Origin: Cranoglanis bouderius
Lineage: Eukaryota > Chordata > Actinopteri > Siluriformes > Cranoglanididae
NCBI GenBank assembly: GCA_023630585.1
Contig: CM042568.1
Span: forward strand, 4,351,516-4,415,515
Direction: 5' to 3'
DNA: 64,000 nt
In this document: positions 32,787-44,345 of the stretch, one piece after another
Layout of the letters: each line of letters starts with the position of its first letter
Numbering within the stretch: the first letter of the stretch is position 1
Program-made: the position numbers and the translations under genes
Notes under the pieces: generated by a model
Told to the model about the DNA's origin: nothing
Databases searched by the model: none
The model's input: only the letters and a program-made list of their open reading frames with translations

Positions 32787-32811
32787 AATAATAATAATAA
32801 TAATAATAAAA
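32787..32811 (+). repeat. (AAT)8 microsatellite
   Basis: Short trinucleotide run. Confidence 0.9.
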
Positions 32812-33245
32812 TCCTAATTTGATGTATTGTAACATGCTTTTCATCATGTATCCAGCCCAGTTGCAATGTTTTGATATCTTTTTCAGTATTAATAATGCAA
32901 CTGATGTAAGAAGAAGAGTAATTTTTGTCCGTGTGATGAATGGAATGAAAGCATTCATTTCTTTTACACAAAGCCTGATGGCGTATTTACAGGACAGTAG
33001 GAATGCAGTTTACTCAACTCCACTATTTAATATCCTTCATCCTTATAATCTCCAGCTATTTGCTGTCTATAATGCTTATACTAACAGACGGCTTAATGCA
33101 CACGCCACTGCTGGGTTAGAGGTGAAATATCATGGAATTCTTTGGAACTGCCCCTGGAGAATAAACATTAGTCACCAGCGTTTCGTTGTCAACAGACCGA
33201 ATGCAGGTTTTTTTGTTTGTTTGTTTTGTTTTTTCCCTTGCTAGG
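32812..33245. promoter_or_regulatory. Candidate conserved non-coding element
   Basis: Unique-looking segment. A 141-codon plus-strand frame (32819-33244) spans it but has no domain and no acceptable splice context. Motifs include TATTAATAATGC, CACTATTTAATATCC and GGCTTAATGC. Such a long open stretch in AT-rich DNA may reflect selection or chance. Confidence 0.28.
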
Positions 33246-33599
33246 TCTTCACAGAACAGATCTTAGGTCTTAGGTAATCAGTTCATGCTCTAGTTTCCAC
33301 AACAGGCAAGGGAACAAGGAGGTCTGGTGAGCTTGCGTGCCGTAGCACAGTAGGAGACATAGACATGGCACGTGAATAACAATGAACCGGCTGCTTGGAA
33401 TTCCCTCAAGCCAACCTATTTATCGCTTACAGTGAGTCTGAAAGTGAGAAATCCTTTTATTGCGTTTGTATTCATCCCCGAGTGTTAGGTTCATTCGGGT
33501 GTGGTCGCATGGTCTTTAGAGTAAAGTTTTGCCCACACATACCTCGGTATGCACTAATAAAGAAGGCTGTGGCCCATATGTGCTGATTTGTTTACACAG
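33246..33599. other. Non-coding spacer
   Basis: Nothing recognised. Confidence 0.45.
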
Positions 33600-33870
33600 A
33601 AGTCTAACGTCAAAATAGTCTGTAACCAAGGGGACTTCTATTACAAAACCAATATGTTCAAAAGCCGCAGGATGAGACAGGTCCTTCAGCGCTTGGAGCT
33701 GTCTGTTAACGCTGTTTAAGATTAATCATTTAGCCCATTAAATATCCAACAGTATAATGTACTGCCTGACATGTAAAAGGTAATCGAGTATAACGCAATC
33801 TGTAAATGTTTGTCACTGATATCTGCAGGCAAAGGGAGAACTCCGTGAACTTCCAGTGACCTGACAAACA
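33600..33870. promoter_or_regulatory. Candidate conserved non-coding element
   Basis: Non-repetitive with AAGATTAATCATTTAGCCC, CATTAAATATCC and GGTAATCGAG; clustered AT-rich homeodomain-type cores within balanced sequence. Inference only. Confidence 0.28.
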
Positions 33871-34824
33871 ACAACAACAAAAAAAATCACATCCATTTCA
33901 CCTGAGATTATACGTTTTTCATGTGTCATTATGCGAATAATACTGTATCTGATCACATATGGGGGGAAAAAAATATATTATTCATGTGAGAAAATCGCAT
34001 CTGAAAAATAAAACTGAAAATGAGTATATAAATATTTATTCATTGTGTAAAAAAAATACACATGAAAAATAAACCCATGTAAAAATAAATTAGTAGTGCG
34101 AGATATGATGTGGGGAAAAAAAAAAAAAACAGTGCTTGTGATCCAATGATTTTTCCGCAAGTGTTTTTTCACATATTTTTAATATTAAATATTTAATGTT
34201 TAATAGTATTATACTAATAATTAAATTTAAAAGTAATATTCACCATTATTATATTATTATAGTATTCACTATTAATATAAAATGTCACCATACACCTGAA
34301 AAACTGTGAAAATAAATTACTCACGTGTTAAAAATAACACACTGACTTCATATGAAGTGTCTACAAACTACAACCTCAACAACTCAATGTTGCATGTGAT
34401 GTGAATGTTTTTTTTTAGACAAAATGAGATCTTGAACTTTCAGTCACCTTCAGAATGAGATCTTCTTGAACTTCCAGTGAACTAAAGCATGTGTAAATAA
34501 TAATAATAATAACACCAGTAATAATATTAATAATAATAAGCTATGTCTGGGTGTAAACACCATGCCTATCATGTCATGGACCAGAGCAAATGTATTTTGA
34601 TACAGCAGGTCAATCTGGTGGAAGAGTGGGAAAAGATAAATGAACCTTAATATCAGATTGGAACAGGATGGCATGCATGTGTGGTAAAAAGGATTTGGCT
34701 GGTACGCTAAAGACATCCATGCCAAAACAAAACTGAAGCTACAGAACCGGTTTTAGCGTTACCTGGGGTTCTCCTTTATGGGCTTGGTTGCGAGGGCAAA
34801 AGGTCATCGTTGTCACGAAAACAG

Positions 34825-34825
<1 letters not shown>
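33871..34825. other. AT-rich non-coding spacer
   Basis: Poly(A) runs near 34117-34129 and an AAT-rich stretch at 34496-34540. Nothing else. Confidence 0.5.

Positions 34826-34827
<2 letters not shown>

Positions 34828-34877
<50 letters not shown>
34828..34877 (+). repeat. (CA)24 microsatellite
   Basis: Perfect array preceded by GGCGCG. Confidence 0.97.
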
Positions 34878-34880
<3 letters not shown>

Positions 34881-35439
34881 TACATGCATACAAGAAAAAC
34901 ATTCATCATACAACTTGAGTAATTAAAGAGTGTAGAAGTATAGCGAGTCAAAGCCCTTGATATACAGTAAAAAATGAAAAAAGAATAAAGACACGTTGGA
35001 AAGTTAGATTACAGCATAGCCTCAGTCTTGTCTAAACTTTATCCTCCGCTCAAACTTTCCCACTGTCATTACACCCCTTGCTCCCCTGTCCTACTTCTTT
35101 GTAGTGTATACTTTCATAGAAATATAAATAGCAATCAAAGGAGCGTTCATGCGCTCGCAGCGCTTTAAACGCTGTCTGTGTGCGCTCGCCTGAATTCCCC
35201 CTTCACGCCGGCAAACAAACTGAAAACAGTTTACACAGGCAGGCGAAGGTTTTATCACACATCTCATACAAGTCTTTTCTTTGATAGATAAACAGTAATT
35301 ACAAAAAGGCCAGTGGTGTCATTTCAGCTCATCTAAGCACTCATTTTCAGAGAGGTTGTTGGTAAGAAAGTGACATGCTAAACTGTTCACATACAAACAC
35401 AGTGTGTTGGCATTAAAAAATCAAAACGGCTAAAATGGA
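34878..35439. promoter_or_regulatory. Spacer with candidate conserved element 35140-35360
   Basis: 35140-35360 contains GCGCTTTAAACGCTG, GATAGATAAACAGTAATTAC and GCTCATCTAAGCACTC. The motif mix (FOX-like TAAACA, TAATTA) and lack of repeats suggest a possible conserved element. Confidence 0.28.
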
Positions 35440-35509
35440 ACAAAGTCTTGAAGGACCTCAGATATCCAGCTCACGGAATTGTCTATTATAACTGTCTATT
35501 GTCTAATGT

Positions 35510-35528
35510 ACTACTACTACTACTACTA
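35510..35528 (+). repeat. (CTA)6 microsatellite
   Basis: Short run that precedes AATAATAAT. Confidence 0.9.
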
Positions 35529-35535
35529 ATTAATA

Positions 35536-35770
35536 ATAATAATTCATTACATTTATATAGCACTTTTCTAGACACTCAATGCACTTTACATAGTATGGGC
35601 GGAAATCTCCTCAACCACCACCAGTGTGTAGCATCCACCTGGATGATGCGACGGCAGCCATAGTGCACCAGAACTCCAACCACATACCAGCTACTGGTGG
35701 AGAGGAGGGGAGGGTGATGTAGCCAATTCAGGGATGGAGATTATTAGGGGGCCATTATAGGTAAGGGCCA
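35536..35770 (+). repeat. Teleost dispersed repeat
   Basis: CATTACATTTATATAGCACT, CTAGACACTCAATGCACTTT, AATCTCCTCAACCACCACCA, CATCCACCTGGATGATGCGA and CAGCTACTGGTGGAGAGG form a well-known but here unclassified fish interspersed repeat. It sits between two trinucleotide arrays. Confidence 0.7.
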
Positions 35771-35782
35771 GTGAGGGAATTT

Positions 35783-35788
35783 CTACTG

Positions 35789-35842
<54 letters not shown>

Positions 35843-36490
35843 ATAATAATAATAATAATAATAATAATATCTCTTAGTAGTAGAACCAATTGTAGGAGTA
35901 GTAGTAGCAGAAGCAGTAGTAATAGTAGCAGTAACAGAAGTAGTAGTAGTAGCACAGCAATAGTAGTAGTAGTAGTAGTAAAGTAGCAGAATCAGTAGTA
36001 ATAGTAGCAGTAATAGAAGTAGTCGAAGTAATAGTAGTAGTAGTAGTAGTGATAGTAGAGTAGTAATAATAGTAGTAGTAGTAGTAGTAGTAGTAATAGG
36101 ACAGTAATAGTAGTAGTAGAAGTAGCAGAAGCAGTAGTCGTAGCAGTAAAAGAAATAGTAGTAATAGCATTGTAGTAGTAATAGCAGACGCAGTAGTAAT
36201 AATAGTAGTAATAGTAGTAGTAGTAGTAGTAATAACAGAATTGTAGTAATAGTAGCAGATGCAGTAGTAATAATAATAGTAGCAGTAGTAGTAGCAGATG
36301 CAGTAAGTAATAGTAGCAGTAATCAAAGTAGTAGTAATAATAGCATTGTAGATGTAGTAGTAGTAGTAGTAGCAGATGCAGAAGTAATAGTAGCAGTAAT
36401 AGAAGTAGTCATAGTAATAGCACAGTAAAAGTTGTAGTGGTAATAGTGATAGTAGTAGTAGTAATAGTAACAGCAGTACTAGCAGTAGTT
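35783..36490 (+). repeat. Inverted trinucleotide tract: (CTA)n-(AAT)n-(TAG)n
   Basis: (CTA)n runs 35783-35840, (AAT)n 35841-35870, then an irregular TAG/AGT-rich tract to about 36490 with interruptions of AGCAGA and AATAG. The TAG tract is the complement of the CTA tract, so a long hairpin is possible. The poly-Leu, poly-Ser and poly-Tyr frames here are artefacts. Confidence 0.93.
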
Positions 36491-37599
36491 ATTATGCCAT
36501 TACACATATTCTTGCAAATAAATAATAGCTATAAGAATGAAGAGAGCAATTCATTAATACACAAACTCATTCATTTGTTTATTTAATATACATTTAGCCT
36601 ACCATAGTCAAAATACGTTATTTTTACCGAGACACATGTTAATCAACTACTTTTTTTTTTTATCATAAACGCAACCCATATGCAGACATACATTTATATA
36701 CATTTGTTGTTTGCATAATAAAATATCCAGTTTACGAATTTGAATTGCAAAACACTGGTGTGTTGAAAGTATTGTATGCAAAATGTCCAACCCCCCAGCT
36801 CACCTCAGCGAGTCAAAATAAGCCAAACTGGCAACCGTGGTGAATGAAACATCATCAAGAAGCCTGTTGCTTTGAGTTGCTTCTTATAATCAGGATCAGA
36901 GCAAGAGCCAAGTTCATGAGGAATGTAAGTGAAGCAGTCTCACATGCTTCACTGAGCATTACCTGAGCACAGGTACAAGATATACGCACACCTGTCAGGT
37001 GCACAGTAAGACTTAACTTCAGGCCACTGTGCATTTACTGATTAACTGACAGTAGGGTCTGAAGATTGGTTAGCAGAGACGATCAATCATCCAGACAGGA
37101 CATTGCAAACAGAACTCAGCAGCCGGATGGTAGGTCAGGAGCTGACAGCAGCAGTTTGGCATGCCACACCTGTGCTCATTAAGAGCCTGGTGAGACACAA
37201 AGGAATGAAAGCTATGCAGAGACTCCTTAAAACACTGTTTACTCCTTTCAAATTGAGAATGTTGGAAAAGGCATCCCTGGAATGCTTCAGAGTTAAGGTG
37301 TTGTGAATCTTAGGACTATCAGAGCACCACTGGTGGCCCCTTGATTAAGATGCCAAACCTCCAGCAAATGAATAACAAATAATAAATTGTATACGAGTTG
37401 GTTCATTAGTCATGAATTGTGTTAGCACAAGTAGAATTTTAAGGTCTGGCTTGCTTTCATTTGAAGAAAAGATTTACGAACGTTAAGCCAAGGTAGACAA
37501 ATTAATTACCAACATTTCAGAGAATACAAGGAATGCTTGTGCACTCTATGACCTCTGTCACCAGGTCATTACAACCGAGCCTTCAAATATTTGTCACCT
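36491..37599. other. Non-coding spacer
   Basis: No repeat or gene recognised. 37060-37330 is less AT-rich with a 67-codon frame lacking a domain. Confidence 0.45.
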
Positions 37600-38453
37600 G
37601 AGCTGACTTGCTTGATCTTGCCAAAAAAAAACAAAAAAACATGTTGATGTAACCATGCAGTCACCTCGCAAAACTCTGCCGGCATCATGGGAATGCAAGA
37701 ACCTGCGCACGGAAGTCTATGACCCTGCTGCTGACAGGGCTTGGCCCTCTCAAAGTGCAAAAACAAAAGTGCTGGCGTGACGAGCCACCTGCGCACTCCT
37801 AGCCAGTTCCTGATGCTTTTATCTTCCCCTTTTCCTCTCGTGTTGTTGAAACGGTGCCCTCCTGACTTGTTCGTTTGTTGTTACGCCGGCCACGCTCGAT
37901 AGAAGGCTTGGCCCTGAACAGAGATCAGGGTAGGAAAGGGTCTGTTTTGGTCCTGCACTGAAAAGGTGGCAGGACTGAAATTGTAGGAGGTCAGAGTACA
38001 GGAAGGCTTTGATCTCCACCGCCCGGCCAACTCTGACCCTCTATTGTGTAAGCAGAGTCGACCACAGACTTTTCTCCAATCATCGTAAATGCTTCTGTGG
38101 TTATCTTCTGCTTCCTACAAGATTTTCCTACAATTTGATCCCAAATTAAGCATTTTCACAAACAGTTTAACTTCAATCTAGAACCCTTAAAAACCAAAAA
38201 AGGTTCCATCTAGAACTCTCAAGTTTGTCCCCATTGTTGCCTATTTTGTCCCTCAAGTTTGTCCCTGTTGAGAGACCTACTGCAGTTTCCATATTAAAGG
38301 TGATACCAAGTTCGACCCCTTAAAGAACTACCCTTAACTTTCCAAAGAACCCCAAGGAATCATTTTCTTTCAATCAGCATCGCAAATCATACACAGTGTC
38401 AGACATTCATAAAATCACAACTGCACTCGAATGCATTCAAGCATTCGTATTAC
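37600..38453. other. Non-coding; GC-richer 37660-38050
   Basis: GC-richer segment without stable coding frame. 38180-38350 holds AAAGGTTCCATCTAGAACTC-type motifs related to the GGTTCC repeats seen elsewhere. Confidence 0.4.
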
Positions 38454-38699
38454 GTGATTAAGGGGGAAGTGGTGAAATGGAGGTCGACGAAACAACAATC
38501 TTGCTCTGGCCATGGTATCGCAAAGATGAGATTTACTTCCCTTTCCTTGTGCCTGCTCATGTGGCCTTCCTCTAGTCGATGTCAGAGCCCAGACTTCAGG
38601 TCACGCTCACGCCAAAGACCCCCCAGAGATAGACTCCACCAGCCCAGAATAGAAAGCCTTCGCTCCAAAATCACTCCCACCAACCTCAAGATTTAAAAA
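38454..38699. other. Non-coding, Arg/Pro-rich frame, unidentified
   Basis: An 80-codon plus-strand frame (38454-38696) shows no domain and no neighbours. A lone AGGTCA half-site is in CAGGTCACGCTCACG. Confidence 0.35.
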
Positions 38700-38960
38700 A
38701 GGAAAACATCCTCTCTTATTCTGCACTGCTGCCAGCTTCCTGGACAGGTTAGCCATGGGGCATAGCTAAGAGCCTTTGAATGAACTTCCCTGTTTAATAA
38801 CAGAGAGATGACTCCAGGGATTTGCATTTGTCCCTCTTCCAGCAGCTGACACGCAGGGGAATCTTGAATGCACTCTAATGATGGTCATTTGACGTCATTT
38901 GATTCTTACTCTATTGAACAGATAAATACCGTAGGAACTAATAAGAATAATATAAAAAAA
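38700..38960. promoter_or_regulatory. Candidate conserved element with palindromic CRE
   Basis: TGACGTCA (38890-38897) is a perfect cAMP-response element inside ATTTGACGTCATTTGA. GTTTAATAAC and GATTTGCATTTG (octamer-like) lie upstream. Non-repetitive sequence; regulatory role is inferred. Confidence 0.35.
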
Positions 38961-39806
38961 AAAAAAAAAATCACCACCTTCATTAGAGAATTCTTATTTT
39001 ACTTTGCATCCTCAAACACTGTAAGAGAGAATTGGGGGTTGTTTGGTAACATTGTTAGCATAGCACAGGAGGGCTGTAACCAGATATAGGAAAGCTACCA
39101 ACCTGGAGATTTAAGTTTCAACACACCTGGATCTAATCAGATGCTACAAAAGGCCATGATTATATGGATCAAGTGTTTAGCGGTGGAACAGAACTTCGCA
39201 GGAAGTCAGATCTATGGGACAGGAGGAAATGATCATGTAATATACTGTTGTGTAGATGACAAGGAGTCTGGGATAAACTCCCCTGATTGGATAAAACGGG
39301 TTGCAGGGCCTAGATCCCCAGATGCAGGAAATGTAGCCTAGCATTTACTTGATTAGGACAAATTAATTTAGCCAAAGCATACTTTACAATGTATAATGTC
39401 AATAAATTGTAAATTTTTTTGCCTTTGTATTAAAAGTCAGATATTATTTCTGCCAAACTTTTGGTTTAATCCTTTACCTTTGCAAGGGATGCATGGGAAA
39501 CGGATGTATGGGAAAGAATGGCATTTCCGCTAGAGATGGGTTTCCATGTCACCTTCACACGCAATGCATTCCATACCTCCTACAGTGTAAATTATCATTA
39601 AGCTTCCTTAAAGCTTCCACCATGAATTGCTGAAATACTGTAGATCCTGAGCAGGCACTGTGTTCGTTGACTGAAAGTAAATGTTGCTAGGCTGGCAGCG
39701 TGAACCGGGCTTTAAAGTGATTTAAAAGTAGGACCTACAAAACACTACAAACACTACAAAATTCTGAAATTAGTGTAAATATCAGATATGCATAAGATTC
39801 GACTTC
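38961..39806. other. Non-coding; decayed MITE-like piece near 39070-39230
   Basis: A poly(A) run at 38953-38970. 39095-39215 (CAACCTGGAGATTTAAGTTT, AACACACCTGGATCTAATCA, ACTTCGCAGGAAGT) resembles a decayed relative of the 30022 MITE. No gene. Confidence 0.4.
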
Positions 39807-40189
39807 CAGAGGTGGGTAGAGTGGCCAAAGATTTTACACAAGTACAAGTGTGTGTGTGTATGTGTGTGTGTGTGTGTGTCTGTTTGTTCCACTCTCCAAG
39901 ACTGAGCCATTAAATAAGTGAGCGGTTGTTGCGGACGCATTCAGACCACCTCATTATACGTGATATAAATTAATTATTAAAACTACATATGTTCATTAAC
40001 ATTAAACAGTAATGGAGGAACGCCACCGAATGTAGAGAAGTAAAAGTACATTCCTGTGATTAAAAATGAACTCGAGTAAGAGTATAAGTATGGCCAGTTA
40101 AACCTACTCTTAAAAGTACTTTTTTTTTTTCAAAAACTTACTAAAGTAAATGTAACAAGGTAAATGTAGCGCGTTACTACCCACCTCTG
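39807..40189. mobile_element. 383-bp hAT-type MITE with 8-bp TSD
   Basis: Termini CAGAGGTGGGTAG and CTACCCACCTCTG are inverted. TCGACTTC flanks both sides exactly (39799-39806, 40190-40197). The right part GTAACAAGGTAAATGTAGCG is typical of a fish hAT MITE. A (GT)n array (39849-39878) sits inside. No transposase. Confidence 0.95.
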
Positions 40190-40197
40190 TCGACTTC

Positions 40198-40614
40198 TTA
40201 CTCAAGAAACTTGAGTATTAATACAAGAAACTTGTATTAAAATACAAGTGAATGCAAAATTGAAGCATTTTCACTATTGGTCCCAGACTTTCAGACCCCT
40301 GTGTAGTCTTTATAACTCAACAGTTATGCATAGTTCTTTCATCATTTGTTTAGTTGCGTATAAACGTCTGTATTTTTGTGATATCTGGTTACTACCTATT
40401 ATCAACCACTCTGTCAACTAATTCTAAGCAATACAATTTAACCACTTACGGTTGATAGTATGATATTTAGTAGATAATCTATACACACTCTTACAGCCTA
40501 TCAGCTTTTTGCTTTGGCTATCAGTGTATTTGCATGGTTCAGTTTATAACTCTTGACAATTAGTAAATCATCTATAGACTTTCTAGTCCAATTCAGTTCG
40601 TGTAAACTGTGTTG
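40198..40614. other. AT-rich non-coding spacer
   Basis: Begins with a short direct repeat (AAGAAACTTGAGTATTA / ACAAGAAACTTGTATTA). No gene. Confidence 0.5.
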
Positions 40615-41335
40615 ATATATTTTATGACATGGTGATGAAGTAAGGAATAAAACACAACAGGGTGTGCTTTGCGTCAGACCATCACCCCACCCTGAAGTTG
40701 ATTGCTTTCCAATAACAGCATGTCCTGAAGTGTTTTACTCACCTTACAATACAGCAATTATCCAACGCTAACAAATTTTAATTTAGGGAAAAAAACAAAC
40801 TTTTTTTTAAATGTATTAATTTTTTTTTAATCAGTTAATAGTACTATAGTTAATAGTACTTTTTTCAAAAAAAAAAGAATCAGTTAGTAGTTATGTTTTA
40901 GTTCCTGTTCCGGCTAACAGTTCTAAACAGTCAGTCTCTCACCAGCCCACCTTTGTCGATAAGACAAAAAAATAAATACATATGAAATGCAGCTTGTCAG
41001 GTTAGCAGGAAACCGCAAATGGCAAAACTACCTGTGCTGAAGATTCTCCCGGAAAAGTTACATCTTTACCTCTGACTGTTGCAAAGCACTGGCACTGGAG
41101 ACTCCTTCCGTAAATGATAAATAAACATTACCTCACAGAAAATTTCACCATATCAACATTAACGATTTTTTTTTATGTATAGCATCTGACGTACAAACCC
41201 CTATGAATTAATTGTTACCATAGAAATGATAACTTGTTAAACGAGCACATTAATGTGAACCGGGGATTTGAATTCCGGCCGATATTACAGCTGTTGTAGA
41301 AAATGAATCAACATCAGAATTGGTTGAAATATTTA
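40615..41335 (+). repeat. Dispersed repeat family R, copy 5
   Basis: Holds both modules: the snapback part (AGGAATAAAACACAACAGGG, then CCAATAACAGCATG and GTGTTTTACTC) and CTCTGACTGTTGCAAAGCAC, CTGGAGACTCCTTCCGTAAA, CACCATATCAACATTAACG, ATAGAAATGATAAC. This makes it one of the most complete copies. Confidence 0.75.
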
Positions 41336-41496
41336 ACATGTTGCTTAGAATCAGTTGCTGCTTAATGACAGTCTGTAGACGGTTTGTAGAGTGTCTAGAT
41401 ATGCATAAAAATAATTTTCATCAAATAATTTCTATTGTTTTCGTTTTGTAATGCACTCATGGGTGTGATAAAGGTGCTATAAAGAGAAGTTTCATT
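41336..41496. other. Short non-coding spacer
   Basis: Nothing recognised. Confidence 0.5.
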
Positions 41497-41499
41497 TTA

Positions 41500-41534
<35 letters not shown>
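41497..41534 (+). repeat. (ATT)12 microsatellite
   Basis: Perfect trinucleotide run. Confidence 0.97.
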
Positions 41535-41535
<1 letters not shown>

Positions 41536-42010
41536 GACCAAGTCTTGGCGTGGCATGATGAAGCAGCGAGGGCAGTCTCTGCTGTGCGTGAGATTACTGT
41601 TTGCCCGGGGTTTTGTTTATGTTTCTGCAATCTGTCAGTGAAAAGAGTTGCGCTGGAAGATAGCGTTCCCCTCCCACCCTCTGCCTCGCATAGGGGAGGC
41701 ACACAGCAGTGCCTTGGCAGGTGTTTCAAAGCTTTCCTCATCTCACCTGCCATCATGCCGTGAGAATGTCGGCCAGCCAGACACTTGGAGAGCTGCAGGT
41801 ACAGTACAAGAATGGGGAAACCTTCGCAAAAGCCATTGTGACTCTTTCCTCTTGTCGTATTTTTCAACGTAATCACGCTATGGTAGATATCAAGCCTGAA
41901 AATCAAAGACGGTTACGCCTCAGTAGGAGGAAAAAAAGGGAGCAGTGCGACTGTTTTACGTCATATCTCGAGCGACGTGTTGTCATGAGAAAAGGCTGCG
42001 ATGGAGGAGC
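41535..42010. promoter_or_regulatory. Candidate conserved non-coding element
   Basis: Balanced-composition, non-repetitive block with overlapping open frames of 72-124 codons on both strands and no domain in any. Motifs include CATCTCACCTGCCATCATG (E-box CACCTG) and GCCATTGTGACTC (SOX-like CATTGTG). Overlapping frames on both strands are typical of GC-rich non-coding DNA. Confidence 0.3.
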
Positions 42011-42289
42011 TGAGAGATTACACTGATGTTTAGATTATAGCTCCTTTATTTTAAGGTCATAAGTCAAGTTCATGTTGTATGGCTCAGTCAATAAAAAAAT
42101 GCAGTTCATCCCTTGGCAAACAGATGTGCCACATCCTTTTATTGTTTTTGTTTTATTATTCCTTTTTATTTATTTATTTTTTTTTATAACTGTACCGATC
42201 ATGTTTCAGTGGCTGTTATCTGATGCACCTTGTGAATATGAGACTCTAAGCTCATCAAGCACGCGCGTCAGTCAAACACGTCTCCTCTG
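42011..42289. other. Non-coding spacer
   Basis: T-rich near 42140-42190. Nothing recognised. Confidence 0.5.
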
Positions 42290-42540
42290 AGCTACCTGTG
42301 TGGCATCACCCTCGGGCACTGCGTGTCTCAAAAATCCGTCCGGGCACAGTATCCTCGCCATGCTCCCTGCTCCTGTTCGCAATACAGACGTTTATATAAA
42401 AGTGATTTGCAGTGTTTATCAGATGGCTGTAATCTGATGGCAGGTGGAATGCTGCGTTAAATGGAGAGGAACGGATTCTCACGCACCTCCGCCATGCTGG
42501 AAAGTATTGCATAGTGCCAAAGGTCAATGACAGACAGTTT
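42290..42540. promoter_or_regulatory. Candidate conserved non-coding element
   Basis: TGATTTGCAGTG, TTTATCAGATGGCTGTAATC (GATA core next to an E-box), TGATGGCAGGTGGAATG and AAAGGTCAATGAC cluster in 130 bp of unique sequence. A GATA/E-box pair 1 bp apart is a known composite enhancer arrangement. Inference only. Confidence 0.35.
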
Positions 42541-42564
42541 AACCTCTACTTCATCCTGTTCTTT

Positions 42565-42595
<31 letters not shown>

Positions 42596-42709
42596 GCTAC
42601 CCTGATCACATATTTGTCTCGGTTAACATGTGCACACGATGGAGGTGAAAATCAAGCATTTCCTGTTTCATAGTGTTTGCTAGCTTTTCAAGAAACACCT
42701 TTCGAGTGT
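42541..42709. other. Spacer with poly(T)
   Basis: T-rich tract at 42559-42596. Nothing else. Confidence 0.5.
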
Positions 42710-43180
42710 TTTAATTCAGCTTGAATCTGAAGGTGTTGATTCATTTTCCATAACAGCACAGTTCTAACAGTAGTGACAGCTGTAATTCAAATCACAGGTT
42801 AATACTAATATGCTCTAAGACTAATCATGAACAACCTAGAAAATTATTTTGATTTAACAAAGAAAAAGTTATAATCATTCATTTATGATGAGGTTTTCTG
42901 TGAGAAGACGTTTATTTAACATTTATGGAAGGAGTCTCCAGTGTCACTGCTTTGTGACAATCGGGAACTAACTTGCTTTATGGACATTTCGCAACATTAT
43001 GTAACTCTCAATGGATAAGAAGCATAAATTGTCATTCTTAAATAAATAAAAACTGTATTCACTGGCAAATCACTGTGTTATAAAGGGAATGAAACACTTC
43101 AGGACATGCTATTATAGGAAAATAATCCACTTTGAAGTGGTAAAAATAAATCCATTTCATCACACCATATTATCACTGAT
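42710..43180 (-). repeat. Dispersed repeat family R, copy 6
   Basis: Reverse orientation: TTTATGGAAGGAGTCTCCAG, TGTCACTGCTTTGTGACA, CTCAATGGATAAGAAGCATA, then the snapback core CACTTCAGGACATGCTATTA and TAGGAAAATAATCCACTTTG. Confidence 0.75.
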
Positions 43181-44114
43181 TATTTTATATTTAATACTAT
43201 CTGTTTTATTGATTACTTGACCAACTGACATAGAAACTTTTCCTTTCATTTTTTTTCAGACATTTTTTTCTGCTGGTGCTGCTCAATAAATATCAATGTT
43301 ATTGATCGTTATCTGCAAAATCAGCTGAAGAGCAGGTAAAGTGCAGGTGACCTGACGGAGCCCAGTCCTCCGAAATCACCAAAACATAACATTCTCATGC
43401 AAAGTTTCTGCTAAACACATCCACGTTCATTTCCACAGAACACTCCTTACCTCAAGGAGGTGTTTGCACTAGCAACACATTCATCGTTATTGTTATCGCC
43501 TTTCTTTGCTTTCACTTTCATTTCCTTCTCCACTTCACTTTAACCATGACCAATGACCTTAGCCTTTAAACTCTTTACTTATTATTAAATTATTCATCTT
43601 AAAGCATGCTATTCAGTAATAATTATGAATTATTCAGTAACTACAGTGAAGGAGTTGTACATAAATCTTTAGAATTTATAATCCATGGTTTATTTTCTAA
43701 TGAGGATTTTTATTTTTGTATAAACTTCATTCATTGACATGTTGGCCACTTTGGTTTACCCACAATGCCTTTCGACTACCTGCCGATTGTGGTCCAGTGG
43801 GCTTTAGCCCTTGTGTCATCTCTGCCTAAAGAGAGCGATGCAGCGGCGCTTTAGTCCTTTAGTTTGTCCAGCTCTCTCACCTCCCCGTCTGTACAAATCT
43901 AATACGTCCGTTGACGCCATTGTGCTTGTCATCCAAGGTTTGGACCAACATCTCCACTACTTCTATACTGGATACTTCTCATTAATATCATACGCTCTTG
44001 ACTCTGGACTGATGCAAATTTGGGCTATGGGTGTATGCTATCACATTCTCCCTCCAAGATACGTGAAGTTAGCCAACCAGGTCTTTTCAAACTGCTGCTC
44101 ATACTGTAGTACAG
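43181..44114. other. Non-coding, unidentified
   Basis: 43740-44110 has a 112-codon frame (43811-44149) without a domain; TTTACCCACAATGCCTTTCG may belong to an unclassified repeat. No other feature. Confidence 0.4.
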
Positions 44115-44345
44115 AGCAGCGTACAGACACACTCGGTGCAAAGCACTAATCGTCCTCTCCCTTATACATACACGAGCTCACGGACAGCCATGATTGGATA
44201 CTGTTGCTCTGACTGACAGGAAAGAGAGACAGTATGTCCCTCCCACCCAGAGAAAATATATACTGTATATCTATGCCTAAAGATTGTATACATGCTGTAT
44301 AACAGTGCCCGTCTGCGCTGAGCTGCATTTAATGTTATTTTTTCC
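44115..44345 (-). mobile_element. SINE-like repeat family S2, copy 2
   Basis: Minus strand: TCTGGGTGGGAGGGACATAC, TATCCAATCATGGCTGTCCG, GAGCTCGTGTATGTATAAGG. These align with the S2 body at 10020-10262 and 60990-61300. The tRNA-like head is not evident. Confidence 0.6.

Noticed and set aside
35755..36326. Long poly-Leu, poly-Ser and poly-Tyr open frames
   Set aside because: They are translations of the CTA/AAT/TAG trinucleotide tract, with no unique sequence.
43811..44149. 112-codon plus-strand frame
   Set aside because: No domain, no splice context, and its end overlaps the S2 repeat.
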